NCBI GenBank assembly: GCA_041651335.1
Contig: JBAZJL010000004.1
Coordinates: 1-64,000 of the forward strand
Source: UBA6220 sp041651335
Lineage (GTDB): Bacteria > Patescibacteriota > Minisyncoccia > Minisyncoccales > Minisyncoccaceae
Length of the DNA: 64,000 bases
Direction: 5' to 3'
Below the pieces are notes generated by a model. The model ran no database searches. It was not told the origin of the DNA and was given only the letters and a program-made list of their open reading frames with translations. Positions 16,043-24,399 of the stretch are shown in pieces. The translations under genes and the position numbers were made by a program. Numbering within the stretch: position 1 is the first letter of the stretch; each line of letters begins with the position of its first letter.

Positions 16043-17839
16043 ATGGAAATTAGAAATATTGCGATTATCGCTCATGTTGACCACGGAAAAACTACTTTAA
16101 CCGATGCGATTTTGAAGCAAACAAAAATGGTAGAAGAAGGTTTTAGTATGGATGTTAATGACCTAGAAAAAGAAAGAGGAATTACAATTTATTCTAAAAA
16201 TGCTTCAATTTTTTACAAAGATACGAAAATAAATATTGTGGACACGCCCGGTCACGCTGATTTTGGATCCGAAGTAGAGCGAGTTTTACGATCTATTGAC
16301 TCGGTTTTGTTGATTGTTGACGCTCAAGAAGGGCCAATGCCCCAAACAAAATTTGTTTTAAAAAAATCGCTGGAACTAGGGTTAAAGCCAATCGTGGTTA
16401 TTAATAAAATAGACAAGCCCGCAGCTCGCCCCGAAGAAGTAAAAGAAATGGTTTTTGAGCTTTTTTTGGATTTGGGAGCTAATGATGAACAGCTTGATTT
16501 CCCAGTAATTTATGCCAATGGTCGGGACGGAATCGCAAAAAACAAAATAACTGATGAGTCAAAAGACTTAACCCCTCTTTTAGATTTGATTTTAGAAAAA
16601 ATAAACCCAGCTTCTTCAGCTGATTTATCAAGCAAGCCATTAAGAGCTCAGCCCTTTAATTTGGCTTATGATAATTTTTTAGGACGTTTGGCTATTTGCC
16701 GAAGTTATGAAGGAACGATAAAAAAGAATGCCGATGTTTTTATTAAAGGGCATGATTTTGAGCCAAGAAAAGGAAAAATAGTAAAAATCATTAATTTTTG
16801 GGGAATGGAAAGACGAGAGACTGAACAAGCCGAAGCCGGAGATGTGGTTATTTTAGCTGGAATTCCGGACATTAATATTGGAGAAACTATTTGTAGTAAT
16901 TTAGATCAAGAATCTTTACCAATAATTAAAATAGACGAACCCACAATTTCTCTTAATTTTTTAGTAAATAATTCTCCTTTTGCCGGCCGAGAAGGAAAAT
17001 TTGTTACTAATCGCCAAATCAGAGAAAGATTAGAAAAAGAATTAGAAGTAAATGTAGGGTTAAAAGTTGATTTTAGTAATACAGATCATTATAAGGTTTT
17101 TGGAAGAGGAGAATTGCACATTGCTATCCTTTTAGAAAATATGAGACGAGAAGGATATGAATTGCAGGTTTCTCAACCCCAGGTAATTATTAAAGAAGAA
17201 AAAGGAGAAAAAACAGAGCCATTTGAAGAAGTGATTATTGATATTCCCGAAGAATTCTCTGGAGTGATTATCGAAAAACTATCCAAAAGAAAAGGGTTAA
17301 TGAAAGAAATGAAGCCTGAATCAGGCCATGTTCGTTTAGTTTTTGAAATGCCAACTAGGGGGCTTTTGGGATATAAACCAGAATTTATTATGGACACAAA
17401 AGGCGAAGGAATTTTAGCCAGTCGAGTGATTGGTTTTAATTCTTTTGTTGGAGAAATAGAAAAACATAATTTAGGCTCAATGATTTCTATGTCTACAGGA
17501 AAAGCCTTGGGTTTTTCTTTATGGAATTTACAAGAAAGAGGTGCGCTTTATATTGGTCACGCCGAAGAAGTTTATGAAGGAATGGTTATTGGCAATGTTT
17601 CGAAAGGAAATGATTTAACTGTTAATCCCACTAAAGGAAAAGAATTAACCAATATGAGAGCCTCGGGTTCAGATGAGGCGATAAAATTAATTCCTCCTTT
17701 GGAGATTACTTTGGAAAGAGGGCTGAGCATTATGAATGAAGATGAGTATTTAGAAATTACTCCGCAAAGTATTCGTTTGCGAAAGCAATTTTTAAGTGAA
17801 ATTGAAAGAATTAGGGCCAAGAGAGCAGGGACTAAATAA
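16043..17839 (+). CDS. typA: Ribosome-associated GTPase TypA/BipA
   Basis: This full-length 598-residue translational GTPase has G1 AHVDHGKTTLTD, the switch region ERGITI, G3 DTPGHADFG, G4 NKIDK, then the EF-G-like domains II, III and V and the BipA-specific C-terminal domain ending in RLRKQFLSEIERIRAKRA. BipA assists 50S assembly and translation under stress. It has its own promoter and a strong terminator directly after the stop, so it is monocistronic. Confidence 0.97.
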   Translation: MEIRNIAIIAHVDHGKTTLTDAILKQTKMVEEGFSMDVNDLEKERGITIYSKNASIFYKDTKINIVDTPGHADFGSEVERVLRSIDSVLLIVDAQEGPMPQTKFVLKKSLELGLKPIVVINKIDKPAARPEEVKEMVFELFLDLGANDEQLDFPVIYANGRDGIAKNKITDESKDLTPLLDLILEKINPASSADLSSKPLRAQPFNLAYDNFLGRLAICRSYEGTIKKNADVFIKGHDFEPRKGKIVKIINFWGMERRETEQAEAGDVVILAGIPDINIGETICSNLDQESLPIIKIDEPTISLNFLVNNSPFAGREGKFVTNRQIRERLEKELEVNVGLKVDFSNTDHYKVFGRGELHIAILLENMRREGYELQVSQPQVIIKEEKGEKTEPFEEVIIDIPEEFSGVIIEKLSKRKGLMKEMKPESGHVRLVFEMPTRGLLGYKPEFIMDTKGEGILASRVIGFNSFVGEIEKHNLGSMISMSTGKALGFSLWNLQERGALYIGHAEEVYEGMVIGNVSKGNDLTVNPTKGKELTNMRASGSDEAIKLIPPLEITLERGLSIMNEDEYLEITPQSIRLRKQFLSEIERIRAKRAGTK

Positions 17840-17840
17840 T

Positions 17841-17868
17841 TTAAAACCGCCTTGAGGGCGGTTTTTAA
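17841..17868. terminator. Bidirectional terminator between typA and the carbonic anhydrase-like gene
   Basis: CCGCC (17847-17851) pairs with GGCGG (17857-17861) around a TTGAG loop, extended by AAAA/TTTT, with a T-run on one side and an A-run on the other. It lies between two convergent genes and can serve both. Confidence 0.9.
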
Positions 17869-17877
17869 ATTGAGTAT

Positions 17878-18315
17878 TTAATCAATTATTTGAAAATCTA
17901 CTTTTTCTCCAGTTGAATCATTCATTTGGGCCCAAATTTTTTGAACCAACATATCGGGAAAATTTTCTTTAATCATTTTTTTTGATTTCTCTAAATCAGC
18001 TAATTGGAAATTTTTTTCTTCTTCTGGGCTTTTGAACTCATAATCATTTTTATAAGCTCCGCAATCACTATGATGAATTAAAATCACTTGTTTGGATTGA
18101 TGAAGATCGTGAGATACTCTGATTTGATTTAAAAGCAGGCTTGTAATGGAAAGATCATTGCCAGATAATTCTTTGCTTGATCCGGCCAAAGAAACAATAT
18201 CGCAATTTCCTGTTAAATTATTTTCTTGAAGCCAGCGTCTGGTTTCTTTTTCTAATCGAAAATCAATACATTTAAAAACAATAGCTTGGCAAGAATGATG
18301 GTTGTTTTCGCTCAT
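17878..18315 (-). CDS. Small beta-carbonic anhydrase-like zinc protein
   Basis: The 145-residue protein has the beta-carbonic anhydrase ligands in order: Cys16-x-Asp18-x-Arg20 (KCIDFRL) and His82-x2-Cys85 (HHSDCGAY). Residues 41-46 (VSLAGS) match the nucleotide-fold strand of the family. It is shorter than canonical enzymes (about 190-220 residues), lacking the N-terminal arm and parts of the C-terminal helices, as in several CPR homologues. It may hydrate CO2 or be a related carbonyl sulfide/CS2-type hydrolase. It is convergent with typA and divergent from the hypothetical gene at 18446. Confidence 0.75.
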   Translation of the reverse strand: MSENNHHSCQAIVFKCIDFRLEKETRRWLQENNLTGNCDIVSLAGSSKELSGNDLSITSLLLNQIRVSHDLHQSKQVILIHHSDCGAYKNDYEFKSPEEEKNFQLADLEKSKKMIKENFPDMLVQKIWAQMNDSTGEKVDFQIID

Positions 18316-18388
18316 AAATTTTTTTATTTTTTTGTTATAAACCGATTTTAGCTGATAATAATTTTTTTCGCAACAAGCAGAAAAATTT

Positions 18389-18417
18389 TTGACATTAAAA
18401 ATTGAATAGACTATATT
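18389..18417 (+). promoter_or_regulatory. Promoter of the gene at 18446
   Basis: TTGACA (18389-18394) and TATATT (18412-18417) with an exact 17-nt spacer. Transcription would start near 18424, leaving a 20-nt leader containing GGAG (18434-18437), one of the few clear Shine-Dalgarno sites in the window. Confidence 0.75.
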
Positions 18418-18445
18418 TAAAAAAGTAATTTATGGAGTAATGACC

Positions 18446-18922
18446 ATGAACATTAAGCCGACTAAAATGATAGAGTCTATTCTGGTTGCGGTTGATTTTC
18501 TGGAAAAGATTCCAGTAGTCATTGAAGAATTAGAAGATCAAGACAATGTTATTGTTGTTGATCCAAACAATGGGCTTGAAGGGTATTATATCAATTCCTC
18601 GATTGATAATATGAAAATACCCTTAATCGATGCTGTGTCTTTTGCCGGACAAGCAGTAAGGTTTCGAGCGCAAACTGAAAAAGACCCCGAGCTTTTCCCT
18701 TTCGTGAATATCGAGCAAGCTGATTATGCCAAGGATTTTTTGCAAAAATTCATGGAAACAAGCCCGGGAAATTTATGGGAAATTGATTATGAAATTTTTG
18801 GTGGATTCTGCCGAGCGATTTGGCGGAAAAAAGAAATAAGCTCTTTGCCTTTAATCAAAGAGCTGGCTACTTCAGACGCCTCAGAAATTATTTTCAAAAC
18901 AAAACCAATATTTGGCCATTAG
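18446..18922 (+). CDS. Hypothetical protein
   Basis: I do not recognise this family. The protein is 158 residues from the ATG at 18446, chosen because GGAG lies 8 nt upstream; an ATG two codons earlier is possible. It is soluble and acidic, with predicted alternating helix/strand and a motif VIVVDPNNGLEGYYINSS near residues 36-53. It carries no signal peptide or membrane helix. It has its own consensus promoter and overlaps the convergent hemolysin III gene by 4 nt at the stop codons. It differs from its neighbours in having a good ribosome-binding site. Confidence 0.7.
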   Translation: MNIKPTKMIESILVAVDFLEKIPVVIEELEDQDNVIVVDPNNGLEGYYINSSIDNMKIPLIDAVSFAGQAVRFRAQTEKDPELFPFVNIEQADYAKDFLQKFMETSPGNLWEIDYEIFGGFCRAIWRKKEISSLPLIKELATSDASEIIFKTKPIFGH

Positions 18923-19575
18923 GCCAAGTATTTGAAAATCGCCCAAAAATGACAAATTGTGCCGAGAAGTGTAAAAATATGAAAAATTTCATGAAATCCG
19001 AACTGATTAAAAAAGTTCGGCTTTTTTTTAGAATAAATAAAGGCGCCAACAGTATAAAACATTCCTCCGATTAAAAGCCAGACAAGAAAAGAAAAAGGAA
19101 TATTTTTACTTAAAGGATAAAGCAATCCTAAGCTTAGCCAGCCCATTAAAACATAAAGTCCGGTGGCTAAAGAACGGGGAACATGAGTCCAAAATTTTTT
19201 AAAAAATACTGTGGAGATTCCGAAAAAAGCTAAAATCCAAATTAAAACTAAAGAAGAAATCCCTAGCCAGCCCCATAAAGCAATAAGGCAAATAGGCGTA
19301 TAGGTTCCAGCAATAAGGATATAAATCATGGCATGGTCTATTTTTCGAAAAATATCCACTTCTTCCGGAGAGTGTCCAAAAAGATGATAAATTGTGCTAG
19401 AGGAATAAAGAAAAATCATACTAAACCCAAAAATAAAAAATGAAATAATGTTTACTAAAGAATTTTTTTCAAAGCCTAGATAAACTAAAATAATCGTGCC
19501 AAGAATAGATAAAAGCGCGCCCAAAAGATGACTTAATCCCGAAACAGGATCTTTGATTTTTATTTTAAATGCCAT
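18919..19575 (-). CDS. Hemolysin III family (PAQR-like) membrane protein
   Basis: The 218-residue protein has seven hydrophobic helices and the family's metal-binding motifs: SGLSHLLGA at the start, SSTIYHLFGH with the His pair, KIDHAMIYILIAGTYTP, and the C-terminal FHEIFHIFTLLGT. These His/Asp/Ser residues form the Zn hydrolase site of the PAQR/CREST superfamily. The name hemolysin III is historical; a lipid hydrolase role is more likely. It overlaps the start of the preceding secreted GH3 gene by 11 nt and is co-transcribed with it. Confidence 0.92.
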   Translation of the reverse strand: MAFKIKIKDPVSGLSHLLGALLSILGTIILVYLGFEKNSLVNIISFFIFGFSMIFLYSSSTIYHLFGHSPEEVDIFRKIDHAMIYILIAGTYTPICLIALWGWLGISSLVLIWILAFFGISTVFFKKFWTHVPRSLATGLYVLMGWLSLGLLYPLSKNIPFSFLVWLLIGGMFYTVGAFIYSKKKPNFFNQFGFHEIFHIFTLLGTICHFWAIFKYLA

Positions 19576-20713
19576 GGTTATTTTTGAATTCTTGGATTCT
19601 GTTATATGATTCGTTTATTTTTTCTTCTGAAATCTGGTTATTTTGAATTGCTTTGAAAATAGCGTCTACTGCTTTATAGGGAGCTTGCTCGTCATAGGTT
19701 TTGATATTGTTGCTTAAGATTAAAACATCACAGCCAGCATTAATAGCCTGGACCAGAGCTTCTTCAAAGCCAAAATTATCAGCAATCGCACCCATTTGCA
19801 TATCATCGGAAACAATCAAGCCCTTAAACCCCAAACCTTTGCGCAAAAGAAGATTTAGGAAAACAGGCGAAAGGGTGGCCGGATAATCAGGATCGATTTC
19901 TGTATTCATAATATGAGCAGTCATAATCATATCAGAATAACCATTTTTAATTAAAAGCAAATAAGGAATTAATTCTTTTGGGGTCCAAGTTTTTGTAATA
20001 TCAACTAATCCTAAATGGCTGTCGGTTGTAGAACTGCCGTGACCAGGAAAATGTTTTATCGCCGTAATAATTCCATGTTGTTGGAGTCCAGCGATAAATT
20101 CTTTACCATGGGAATAAACTTTTATTGGGTCAGAAGAAAATGATCTTTCTAAATATCCGATTACTGGATTGTTGGGATTAATATTTACATCAACCACTGG
20201 CGCAAAATTCATATTAAAACCCAAAGACGTTAATTCCATACCTAAAAGATCGGCTTTTTCGCTGGTATTAGCTAAACTCCCTTGGCCTAAATTTTCCGCG
20301 CTGGGAATTTTAAAAAAACCATATTTTTCTTTTAGCCGATTAACATAACCTCCTTCGGCATCAAGAGAAACAAAAAGATGCGATGATGAGAAATTTTTTA
20401 AATCAGAAATTAATTTTTTGGTTTGTTGGGGACTAGCAATATTTCGACTAAGCTCGCCCCGAGAGGGATTATCTTTATCAAATAGAATTACGCCCCCAAG
20501 ATTTAAATCATTAATTGTTTTAACAATATAAGAATCAGAATTTATTTCTAGGTCTCGGAATCCTACAATCAGCATTTGACCGATTTTTTTTCTTAGTTCA
20601 GTGTCTTTTTTTTCTTTAAAAGACTCAGCTTTGATTATAGAACCAACAAGACCAAAAAATATTATTGAGAAGATAATTAATAATTTTATTTTAAGATTTT
20701 TTTTAAAAAACAT
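19565..20713 (-). CDS. Secreted GH3 beta-N-acetylhexosaminidase-like enzyme
   Basis: The 382-residue protein starts with a basic stretch and a hydrophobic signal/anchor helix (residues ~8-28). The GH3 N-terminal barrel follows: GQMLIVGFR, LGFNMNFAPVVDVN, the NagZ-type KHFPGHGSSTTDSH loop with the catalytic His/Asp dyad, and VSDDMQMGAI with the nucleophile Asp. NagZ-type enzymes remove GlcNAc from muropeptides or glycans. Unlike cytoplasmic NagZ, this one is exported, so it may trim its own wall or a host's glycans. The promoter is at 20739-20767. Confidence 0.9.
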   Translation of the reverse strand: MFFKKNLKIKLLIIFSIIFFGLVGSIIKAESFKEKKDTELRKKIGQMLIVGFRDLEINSDSYIVKTINDLNLGGVILFDKDNPSRGELSRNIASPQQTKKLISDLKNFSSSHLFVSLDAEGGYVNRLKEKYGFFKIPSAENLGQGSLANTSEKADLLGMELTSLGFNMNFAPVVDVNINPNNPVIGYLERSFSSDPIKVYSHGKEFIAGLQQHGIITAIKHFPGHGSSTTDSHLGLVDITKTWTPKELIPYLLLIKNGYSDMIMTAHIMNTEIDPDYPATLSPVFLNLLLRKGLGFKGLIVSDDMQMGAIADNFGFEEALVQAINAGCDVLILSNNIKTYDEQAPYKAVDAIFKAIQNNQISEEKINESYNRIQEFKNNHGI

Positions 20714-20738
20714 ATGATAATATTTAATTTATGCGCTT

Positions 20739-20767
20739 ATTATATCAAGAAAAGCAATTCTAATCAA
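20739..20767 (-). promoter_or_regulatory. Promoter of the GH3 gene
   Basis: On the reverse strand TTGATT (complement of 20762-20767), a 17-nt spacer and TATAAT (complement of 20739-20744) precede the ATG at 20713 by about 25 nt. Confidence 0.7.
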
Positions 20768-20781
20768 AACGCTTTGCTTTA

Positions 20782-20810
20782 TTGACTTTATTCTTTTGTT
20801 GTGTCATTAT
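20782..20810 (+). promoter_or_regulatory. Promoter of the RRM-protein gene
   Basis: TTGACT (20782-20787), a 17-nt spacer and CATTAT (20805-20810). The predicted start near 20817 leaves a leader of about 84 nt before the RRM gene, much longer than most leaders in this window. Confidence 0.6.
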
Positions 20811-20816
20811 TTATTC

Positions 20817-20900
20817 AATACTTTTTAAAGTGTTCGTGCTCTAGCTACCTTGTTAGTCGGCTGAGAGTAGGTCGGGTTAAATAAGAAATAAAAAAAGAAA
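20817..20900 (+). promoter_or_regulatory. Candidate structured 5' leader of the RRM gene
   Basis: The ~84-nt leader has a GC-richer central part (20829-20878) in AT-rich flanks. It can form short helices such as CTAC/GTAG or ACCT/AGGT around the segment TTGTTAGTCGGCTGAGAG. No known riboswitch motif is present. RNA-binding and cold-shock genes often have regulatory leaders, so autoregulation by the RRM protein is possible; this is inference. Confidence 0.35.
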
Positions 20901-21182
20901 ATGGAAAAAAAGCTGTACATAGGCAATTTGCCTTATTCAACAACTGACGAATCCTTGAAAGATTTATTCTCTCAAGCTGGAACAGTTGTTTCTGCTTCTA
21001 TCATCATTGACAAGTTTTCTAAAAGATCAAAAGGTTTTGGTTTTGTAGAAATGTCTACCGAAGAAGAAGCTGCCAAGGCAAAAGAAATGTTTAACGGCTC
21101 TGAAGTTGAAGGAAGAAAAATGCTTGTTGACGAAGCAAGGCCAATGAAAGAAAGAACCTTCAATGATGGAGCTAACGACTAA
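20901..21182 (+). CDS. Single-RRM RNA-binding protein
   Basis: The 93-residue protein is one RNA recognition motif: RNP2 LYIGNL at residues 4-9 and RNP1 KGFGFVEM at ~44-51, with the beta-alpha-beta-beta-alpha-beta order intact, and a short acidic tail. Bacterial Rbp proteins of this size, first known from cyanobacteria, bind single-stranded RNA and are often cold-induced. It is monocistronic between its own promoter/leader and a strong terminator. The coding sequence is richer in G+C than its neighbours, suggesting high expression. Confidence 0.95.
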   Translation: MEKKLYIGNLPYSTTDESLKDLFSQAGTVVSASIIIDKFSKRSKGFGFVEMSTEEEAAKAKEMFNGSEVEGRKMLVDEARPMKERTFNDGAND

Positions 21183-21200
21183 TCAGCCGAATTAAAAATC

Positions 21201-21227
21201 AGAGCCCTTTCAAAGGGCTCTTTTTTT
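21201..21227 (+). terminator. Intrinsic terminator of the RRM gene
   Basis: AGAGCCC and GGGCTCT (21201-21221), with an additional TTT/AAA pairing option in the loop, are followed by seven T residues. The stem begins 18 nt after the stop. Confidence 0.93.
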
Positions 21228-21236
21228 AAAAGAAAA

Positions 21237-21265
21237 TTGATTTTTGAAAAAAAATAATTTAAAAT
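21237..21265 (+). promoter_or_regulatory. Promoter of the tRNA-binding domain gene, probably leaderless
   Basis: TTGATT (21237-21242), a 17-nt spacer and TAAAAT (21260-21265). Only 6 nt separate the -10 box from the ATG at 21272, so the transcript probably begins at the start codon. Confidence 0.6.
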
Positions 21266-21271
21266 ATTATT

Positions 21272-21598
21272 ATGAACTTAATTAATTTTAACGATTTTGA
21301 AAAAATAGATTTACGCTTAATTAAAATTATTTCCGCGGAAAGAGTTGAGAACTCAGAAAAGCTTTTAAAAATTTTAGCTGAAATTGGAGGAGAAAGAAAA
21401 CAAATTATTGCTGGAATTGGAAAATTTTATTCCCCTGAGGATTTAATTGGAAAAATAGTAGTGGCGATAGTTAATTTAGAGCCGAGAATGATTGTTGGCC
21501 TAGAAAGCCAAGCCATGATTTTAGCTGGAAAATCAGAAGATGATTTGTCTTTGATTATTCCGGAAAAAGACTTGCCTTTTGGGCTAAAATTAAGTTAA
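21272..21598 (+). CDS. tRNA-binding OB-fold protein (CsaA / MetG C-terminal type)
   Basis: The 108-residue protein matches the EMAP-II-like tRNA-binding domain found free as CsaA or fused to the end of methionyl-tRNA synthetase: FEKIDLRLIKIISAERVENS, KQIIAGIGKFYSPEDLIGK, then VNLEPRMIVGLESQAMILA. It may bind tRNA in trans to a MetG lacking this domain, or act as a chaperone-like protein. It stands alone with a leaderless promoter. Family confidence is high, the partner is unknown. Confidence 0.9.
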   Translation: MNLINFNDFEKIDLRLIKIISAERVENSEKLLKILAEIGGERKQIIAGIGKFYSPEDLIGKIVVAIVNLEPRMIVGLESQAMILAGKSEDDLSLIIPEKDLPFGLKLS

Positions 21599-21640
21599 AA
21601 TAAATTATCTAGATAATAAATAAAATAATTAATAAAAAAT

Positions 21641-22423
21641 ATGTCTGAAGAAATCAAAAAAGGAATTTTGCCACAAATCTTAATGATTATTACGGCAATT
21701 TTATTGTTTGTCATTACTTTTTATTTTTTAGTGGCCATTAACACTAAAATAAAAGAAGCAGAAAATATTGGAGAAAAAAATACTATTTCTGTTGCCAAAA
21801 CTGGCACGATTTATGTTAAGCCAGATATGGCTACAACCACTATCACTGTTACTACAGATGCAACAACCGCCTCAGAAGCAATTACAAAAAATCGAGAAAA
21901 ATCTTCAGCGGTAATTTCTTTTTTAAAGGAACAGGGATTGCAAGATGCTGATATCAAAACCGTAAATTATAATGTTTATCCAAAATATGAATATTATGAC
22001 CTTTCCAGCTCAGCTTATTATCGTAATCAGCGGATAGCTGGTTATACAGCAACAGAATCATTGGAAATAAAAATCAAGGATTTGGAAAAAATAGGAGACA
22101 TTACCACTGGAGCAGTTTCAGCTGGAGCAAGCAATGTTGGAGATTTGAGATTTACGGTTGAAGATTCAGATTCAATTAAAATGCAGGCCAGAACTCAAGC
22201 AATTGAAAAATCTAAAATAGACGCTCAGAGCATTGCTAATGGCTTAGGTGTGGTTTTGGGAGAAGTAGTTGGTTTTTCAGAATCAGGTTATTTGCCTGTT
22301 TATTATGATACGGTCATGAAATCTTCGGTTTCGGGTATGGGAGGAGCAATCGAATCCCAACCAGTCTCTGTAGGAGAGAATAAAATAGAAGTAACGGTTA
22401 CTGTTACTTACGAGATAAAATAA
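21641..22423 (+). CDS. SIMPL/DUF541-domain protein
   Basis: The 260-residue protein has an N-terminal membrane anchor (~11-33) and a SIMPL (DUF541) domain: ISVAKTGTIYVKPDMATTTI, ITKNREKSSAVISFL, YTATESLEIKI and a C-terminal VTVTVTYEIK. The domain faces outward or the periplasm-like space. SIMPL proteins are linked to oxidative stress and signalling, with no defined reaction. The FKBP gene starts 8 nt later and is also anchored and extracytoplasmic, so the pair probably works at the cell surface. Confidence 0.88.
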   Translation: MSEEIKKGILPQILMIITAILLFVITFYFLVAINTKIKEAENIGEKNTISVAKTGTIYVKPDMATTTITVTTDATTASEAITKNREKSSAVISFLKEQGLQDADIKTVNYNVYPKYEYYDLSSSAYYRNQRIAGYTATESLEIKIKDLEKIGDITTGAVSAGASNVGDLRFTVEDSDSIKMQARTQAIEKSKIDAQSIANGLGVVLGEVVGFSESGYLPVYYDTVMKSSVSGMGGAIESQPVSVGENKIEVTVTVTYEIK

Positions 22424-22431
22424 TTTGCTTT

Positions 22432-22956
22432 ATGAAGAAAAGTATTTTAGTTTTTTTGGCACTGATTTTAATTGTTTTAATTGTCTTTTTAATTTATTTT
22501 TTTACGCGCACTTCTGTGGAAGCGCCGGATTTAATGGCAGAAAACAATGTCAGCCACATCGATCTTAACAGTTTGGGCAATAATCAAGCCCAGGCTAATG
22601 CTGCGGAATCTCTTAATCAAAATAAAGAAACAGAAATGAAAATAGAAATATTAAAAACAGGAACAGGAGTAGAGTCAAAAAAGGGAGACACTTTAACTGT
22701 TAATTATACTGGAACCTTAATTGATGGAACAAAATTTGATTCCAGCTTAAACCCAGGGCGAGAACCATTTGTGTTTACTGTTGGCGCTGGGCAAGTAATC
22801 CAAGGATGGGACCAAGGATTAATTGGAATGAAGCAGGGAGAAAAAAGAAAGTTAATAATTCCTCCAGAAATGGGTTATGGCGCTTCTGGGGCTGGTGGAA
22901 TAATTCCACCTAATGCGACATTGATTTTCGTGGTTGAGCTTTTGAAAATAAATTAA
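22432..22956 (+). CDS. Membrane-anchored FKBP-type peptidyl-prolyl isomerase
   Basis: This 174-residue protein has an N-terminal membrane helix (~4-23), a ~40-residue linker and one FKBP domain (~63-174): GDTLTVNYTGTLIDGTKFDS, PFVFTVGAGQVIQGWDQGL, then KLIIPPEMGYG and IIPPNATLIFVVELL. The active-site aromatic and Asp residues of FKBP12 (Tyr, Asp, Phe, Ile, Trp) are all visible. It should assist folding of exported proteins. It ends at a terminator. Confidence 0.95.
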   Translation: MKKSILVFLALILIVLIVFLIYFFTRTSVEAPDLMAENNVSHIDLNSLGNNQAQANAAESLNQNKETEMKIEILKTGTGVESKKGDTLTVNYTGTLIDGTKFDSSLNPGREPFVFTVGAGQVIQGWDQGLIGMKQGEKRKLIIPPEMGYGASGAGGIIPPNATLIFVVELLKIN

Positions 22957-22969
22957 TTTTAATTTTTTT

Positions 22970-22993
22970 AGCCGTCTTAAAGGGCGGCTTTTT
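22970..22993 (+). terminator. Intrinsic terminator after the FKBP gene
   Basis: AGCCGTC (22970-22976) pairs with GGCGGCT (22983-22989) with one T-G wobble, followed by T-rich sequence. Confidence 0.85.
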
Positions 22994-23031
22994 CTTGCTT
23001 AATAAATGTTTTTTATGTTATTATTGTAATA

Positions 23032-23262
23032 ATGTTAATAAAAGTTAAGGCATTTCCAGGGGTAAGTAAAACAAAAATAGAAAAAAAAGATCAAGATTTT
23101 TTAGAGGTTTATGTTCGAGAAAAACCGATTCAAGGCCGGGCCAATCAAGCTATTATTAGCGTCTTGGCGAAATATTTTAATTGTTCGGAAAGTGAGATAA
23201 AGCTGGTTAAAGGATTTCAAGAAAGAAATAAAATTTTTTTAATAAAAAAGCATGACAATTAA
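23032..23262 (+). CDS. DUF167/YggU family protein
   Basis: This 76-residue protein fits DUF167: IKVKAFPGVSKTKIEKKD, then REKPIQGRANQAIISVLAKY and the basic VKGFQERNKIF. The fold is known, the function is not. A TATTAT 7 nt upstream of the ATG, with TTGCTT 18 nt before it, suggests another leaderless promoter. It overlaps the next gene by 11 nt and heads a run of tightly packed genes to 25857. Confidence 0.9.
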   Translation: MLIKVKAFPGVSKTKIEKKDQDFLEVYVREKPIQGRANQAIISVLAKYFNCSESEIKLVKGFQERNKIFLIKKHDN

Positions 23263-23719
23263 TGAATTTATTCTTGTTTTATTCCAAAATAAAGCGCTAT
23301 TAGCAGCAATTTTAGCTTGGTTTGTTGCCCAAACAATTAAAGCCTTGGTTTTGTCTTCAAAAGACAAAAAGTTTCGTTTTAACTTTTATTCTTTGCCTGG
23401 AGGATTTCCGTCATCTCACAGCGCAACCTCTATTGCCTTGGCGGTTTCGGTGGGGTTAATTAATGGATTTAATTCAATATCTTTCGCGATCGCAGCTGTT
23501 TTGGCTTTTTATATTATTTACGACGCTAGGGTAATCAGAGGAGCGGCCGGAAAGCAAGCTCAATCCCTTAACCGTTTGATTGAAATATTAAATAACGATA
23601 TTGACGATTCGGAAGATATGGAAAAAGTAAAAGAAGTTATCGGCCATAGCTTGTTTGAAATATTTGCCGGGGGGTTAATTGGAGTTGCAATTTCTTTTTT
23701 AGTTGTTTATGGCTTATAA
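23252..23719 (+). CDS. DUF212 divergent PAP2-family membrane protein
   Basis: This 155-residue protein has four hydrophobic segments and the DUF212 signature: GGFPSSHSATSIALAVSVG (~50-68), YDARVIRGAAGKQAQSLNRL (~92-111) and KEVIGHSLFEIFAGGLIG near the end. The His/Arg residues resemble a PAP2 phosphatase site in altered spacing. It may act on a lipid phosphate, and UppP lies two genes downstream. It overlaps both neighbours (11 nt each), so translation is coupled. Confidence 0.9.
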   Translation: MTINEFILVLFQNKALLAAILAWFVAQTIKALVLSSKDKKFRFNFYSLPGGFPSSHSATSIALAVSVGLINGFNSISFAIAAVLAFYIIYDARVIRGAAGKQAQSLNRLIEILNNDIDDSEDMEKVKEVIGHSLFEIFAGGLIGVAISFLVVYGL

Positions 23720-24395
23720 TGATTTGCCCGAGGCCTATAAAAAGGGTTTTATTAACTTTCTAGGAATTAAAATCGGATTAGAAAATCGTCCCTTGATTCC
23801 CAGAGAAGAAACTGAATTTTGGGCAAGTCAAGCCTTGAAAGACATTGAATTTTTTATTAAGAAAAACAAAAGAAAAAAAATTTCTTGTCTTGATATTTTT
23901 TCTGGTTCGGGTTGTCTTGGGATTGCTTTATTAAAAAAAAATAGCCAAGCTAATTGCGATTTTGGAGAAATCGAAGATTCTTTTTTAGAGCAAATAAAAA
24001 AAAATCTTAAAGAAAATAAAGTTTCTTTAGGACGCTATCAAATTATTAAATCAGATATTTTTTCTAATATTTTAAAAAAATACGATTTTATTCTGGCTAA
24101 CCCCCCTTATGTGGCGGAAAAAAGAATCGCGGAAGTAGGCGAAGATGTAAAAAAATATGAACCAGCGATTGCTCTTTTTGCCGGGCCAGAAGGAATGGAC
24201 GTTTTAAAAATATTTATTGTGCAAGTTTTTGATTTTTTGAAAAAAAAAGGAACAGCATATGTTGAGATTGATTCTGAGCAAGTTAAAGAAATTGAAAAAA
24301 TTATTAATCGCTTGCCGATTGATAAAAGATATTCGCAAAAAGAATTTTTAAAAGATCAATTCGGAAAAATAAGAGTTTTAAAAATAATAAAATAA
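23709..24395 (+). CDS. prmC: PrmC/HemK-type glutamine methyltransferase
   Basis: This Rossmann methyltransferase of 228 residues (ATG at 23709) has the SAM motif LDIFSGSGCLGIAL and the catalytic NPPYV, with LIPREETEFW upstream as in PrmC, which methylates the GGQ glutamine of release factors. The N-terminal ~70-residue helical domain that binds the release factor is reduced to a short stretch. This may be a minimal PrmC or another NPPY methyltransferase. Confidence 0.85.
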   Translation: MAYNDLPEAYKKGFINFLGIKIGLENRPLIPREETEFWASQALKDIEFFIKKNKRKKISCLDIFSGSGCLGIALLKKNSQANCDFGEIEDSFLEQIKKNLKENKVSLGRYQIIKSDIFSNILKKYDFILANPPYVAEKRIAEVGEDVKKYEPAIALFAGPEGMDVLKIFIVQVFDFLKKKGTAYVEIDSEQVKEIEKIINRLPIDKRYSQKEFLKDQFGKIRVLKIIK

Positions 24396-24399
24396 ATTT

